6,208 bases of DNA from an uncultured Lachnospiraceae bacterium (GTDB lineage: Bacteria; Bacillota_A; Clostridia; Lachnospirales; Lachnospiraceae): assembly GCA_947564305.1 (NCBI GenBank), contig CANOBT010000264.1, positions 1 to 6,208 of the forward strand. The letters are read 5' to 3'. Both the position numbers and the translations under genes were made by a program. This document shows positions 5,127-6,208 of this stretch, piece by piece; position 1 is the stretch's first letter, and each line of letters starts with the position of its first letter. The notes under the pieces were generated by a model that was not told the origin of the DNA, did not search any database, and saw only the letters and a program-made list of their open reading frames with translations.

Positions 5127-5155
5127 TTGAAACCTCCGCCTCCTTTTCCTATAAT
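5127..5155 (+). promoter_or_regulatory. Sigma-A type promoter of the LytTR/DUF3021 operon
   Basis: TTGAAA (5127-5132), 5 of 6 consensus bases, and a perfect TATAAT (5150-5155) are separated by 17 bases. Transcription would begin near 5162, giving a leader of about 20 bases that is mostly ribosome site (AAAGGGGG). The direct repeat at 5087-5117 lies just upstream. Confidence 0.85.
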
Positions 5156-5181
5156 ACAGTCACAGAAAGGGGGAATTACAA

Positions 5182-5622
5182 ATGCAGCTCGAAGTAAAAA
5201 TAGACAGCTCCTATACGGAGCCAAAAGTAATCATACTAACTGCATCTATGACAGAAGAAGTCAACACCCTGTTGAATAAACTTTCGGAGCATGCACCGCA
5301 GCTAGTTTCAGGCAGTAAAAATGATAAAATTGAGGTTCTGGAGCCTGCGGATTTGATTCGGATTTATGCAAATGCGGGAAAGGTTTTCGCTGTTACTGAA
5401 CAAGGGGAATACACCTTACGCCTCAGATTATACGAGGCAGAGGAGCGACTGCCGCCACATCAGTTTGTCCGAATATCAAATTCGGAAATCATTAACCTGA
5501 AAAAAGTTCTGAACTTTGATTTGAGTTTTACAGGCACCATCTGTGTAAAATTATCCAACGGCACGACAACTTATGTATCGAGGCGGTATGTCTCTAAAAT
5601 TAAAAAAATATTAGGAATATGA
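5182..5622 (+). CDS. LytTR-family DNA-binding transcriptional regulator without receiver domain
   Basis: This is a 146-residue cytoplasmic regulator. The LytTR DNA-binding domain spans about residues 48-146: KIEVLEPADLIRIYA (49-63), the FVRISNSEIINLKKV segment (95-109), and the C-terminal YVSRRYVSKIKKILG (131-145), all typical of the family. The N-terminal 45 residues are too short for a CheY-like receiver, so control by a dedicated histidine kinase is unlikely. The ATG at 5182 has AAAGGGGG 8 bases upstream. The next gene, a DUF3021 membrane protein, follows with its ribosome site overlapping this gene's TGA. LytTR-DUF3021 pairs are a recurring arrangement in Firmicutes, in which the membrane partner is thought to restrain the regulator; the signal is unknown. 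Direct repeats before its promoter suggest autoregulation. Confidence 0.93.
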   Translation: MQLEVKIDSSYTEPKVIILTASMTEEVNTLLNKLSEHAPQLVSGSKNDKIEVLEPADLIRIYANAGKVFAVTEQGEYTLRLRLYEAEERLPPHQFVRISNSEIINLKKVLNFDLSFTGTICVKLSNGTTTYVSRRYVSKIKKILGI

Positions 5623-5632
5623 GGTGGTAATA

Positions 5633-6109
5633 ATGAAAAAGAAGATAATCATGCGTAGTATTTTAGGCTTTCCTATCGGGGTGGCAATCGGTTATATCAT
5701 TACAATCTTTGTTTCCCTTTGTTGGGCGGACGGATATTATTATCCCTGTGTACCCGAACTGATCGCTATGATGGGGAATGAAATCAACGCAGTCCTTTTG
5801 CAGACCGTCCTTTGCGGGGCATTGGGAGCAGTTTGTGCGGCAGGTTCCGTAATATGGGAGATTGAACATTGGGGTATTATAAAACAAACAATCATCTATT
5901 TTGCCATCATTTCTTTCACTATGATGCCGGTTTCTTATTTCGCATACTGGATGGAGCACAGCTTGAAAGGTTTTTTAAGTTATTTTGGGATTTTCGCTCT
6001 GATTTTTATCGCAATTTGGGTGCTAGAATTTTTTGTTGGAAAATACAATGTAAAGCATATGAATGCACGTTTACACAAAATGAACGGCGGGGAGCAGGGT
6101 AAAAGATAA
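5633..6109 (+). CDS. DUF3021 family integral membrane protein
   Basis: This is a 158-residue membrane protein with four predicted membrane segments, at about residues 8-30, 53-76, 84-106 and 113-136, and a short basic C-terminal tail (KYNVKHMNARLHKM). That is the usual size and layout of DUF3021. The ATG at 5633 is chosen over the GTG at 5624 because GAGGTG (5621-5626) is the ribosome site, 6 bases before this ATG; the GTG would lie inside it. The ribosome site overlaps the LytTR stop codon (5620-5622), so the two genes are translationally coupled. Such partners are thought to act with the LytTR regulator, possibly holding it inactive at the membrane until a signal arrives. No transporter genes, a frequent target of such systems, are seen here; they could lie elsewhere. 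Confidence 0.9.
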   Translation: MKKKIIMRSILGFPIGVAIGYIITIFVSLCWADGYYYPCVPELIAMMGNEINAVLLQTVLCGALGAVCAAGSVIWEIEHWGIIKQTIIYFAIISFTMMPVSYFAYWMEHSLKGFLSYFGIFALIFIAIWVLEFFVGKYNVKHMNARLHKMNGGEQGKR

Positions 6110-6110
6110 A

Positions 6111-6136
6111 CTTCCTGGCAGCAAGCTGCGGGGAAG
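6111..6136 (+). terminator. Possible terminator of the LytTR/DUF3021 operon
   Basis: CTTCC (6111-6115) pairs with GGAAG (6132-6136) and GCAGC (6118-6122) with GCTGC (6125-6129), with a small internal mismatch and a two-base loop that would have to open. The run after it (CAGACACTCTTTTCTG) is only partly T-rich. It starts one base after the DUF3021 stop. The call is tentative. Confidence 0.4.
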
Positions 6137-6156
6137 CAGACACTCTTTTCTGTAGT

Positions 6157-6203
6157 CAAGACCACCGGCTTAGCCGGTGGCTTGCACTGCCCCTATAAGG
6201 GGC
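6157..6203 (+). mobile_element. Pair of hairpins resembling an IS200/IS605-type element end
   Basis: CCACCGGC (6162-6169) pairs with GCCGGTGG (6173-6180) around TTA; the stem extends by CAAG (6157-6160) with CTTG (6181-6184), leaving A6161 bulged. Five bases on, GCCCCT (6189-6194) pairs with AGGGGC (6198-6203) around ATA. Neither is followed by a T run, so they are unlike terminators. Closely spaced subterminal hairpins with a bulged base are a known feature of IS200/IS605-family ends, and this pair looks like those from Clostridia elements. Any tnpA or tnpB gene would lie beyond the right edge, so this is an inference. Confidence 0.45.
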
Positions 6204-6208
6204 TATTA

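Noticed and set aside
5624..5632. GTG start for the DUF3021 protein
   Set aside because: It lies inside the GAGGTGG ribosome site that serves the ATG at 5633.
6157..6203. CRISPR-like repeat or tandem terminators
   Set aside because: There are two different hairpins rather than a repeated unit, and neither has a T run.

Overview
The window looks like an accessory stretch of a low-to-moderate GC Gram-positive chromosome, most likely a gut Clostridia of the Lachnospiraceae type. This is inferred from AGGAGG-like ribosome sites, sigma-A type promoters, many rho-independent hairpins, lipoproteins with lipoboxes, and families common in that group (AAA-ATPase-like/DUF1703, Uma2/DUF820, UPF0158, LytTR plus DUF3021). 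No database search was possible. No tRNA, rRNA or CRISPR array was seen.

Layout: (1) 1-739, the 3' part of a PD-(D/E)XK nuclease-domain gene whose frame is broken at the left edge, closed by a strong hairpin terminator. (2) 770-1172, a decayed minus-strand gene for a small exported protein, rebuilt here from two opposite single-base homopolymer indels. (3) 1171-2064, two divergent small XRE-type regulators around an AT-rich region with palindromes; each has its own terminator. (4) 2184-2699, a Uma2-family endonuclease gene that has lost its 3' end and runs without a stop codon into a run of hairpins ending in a terminator. (5) 2716-4117, two minus-strand lipoprotein genes, probably one operon; the promoter-distal one carries a likely OB-fold domain. 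(6) 4118-4565, a long regulatory region with a nine-cytosine run inside a candidate minus-strand promoter, and a good plus-strand promoter. (7) 4566-4976, a UPF0158 gene cut by a single in-frame TAA. (8) 5005-6136, an insulated LytTR regulator/DUF3021 membrane-protein operon with a good promoter and two direct repeats 21 bp apart upstream of it. (9) 6157-6203, two compact hairpins resembling an IS200/IS605-type element end.

The intact parts are the two XRE regulators, the lipoprotein pair and the LytTR/DUF3021 pair. Four other genes are broken in four different ways, so the region reads as a zone of gene decay beside a possible mobile element. I see no single multi-gene defence or biosynthetic system. 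The most testable new points are the candidate phase-variable promoter at 4324-4350, the hidden double-frameshift gene at 770-1120, the interrupted UPF0158 gene and the LytTR direct-repeat operator.
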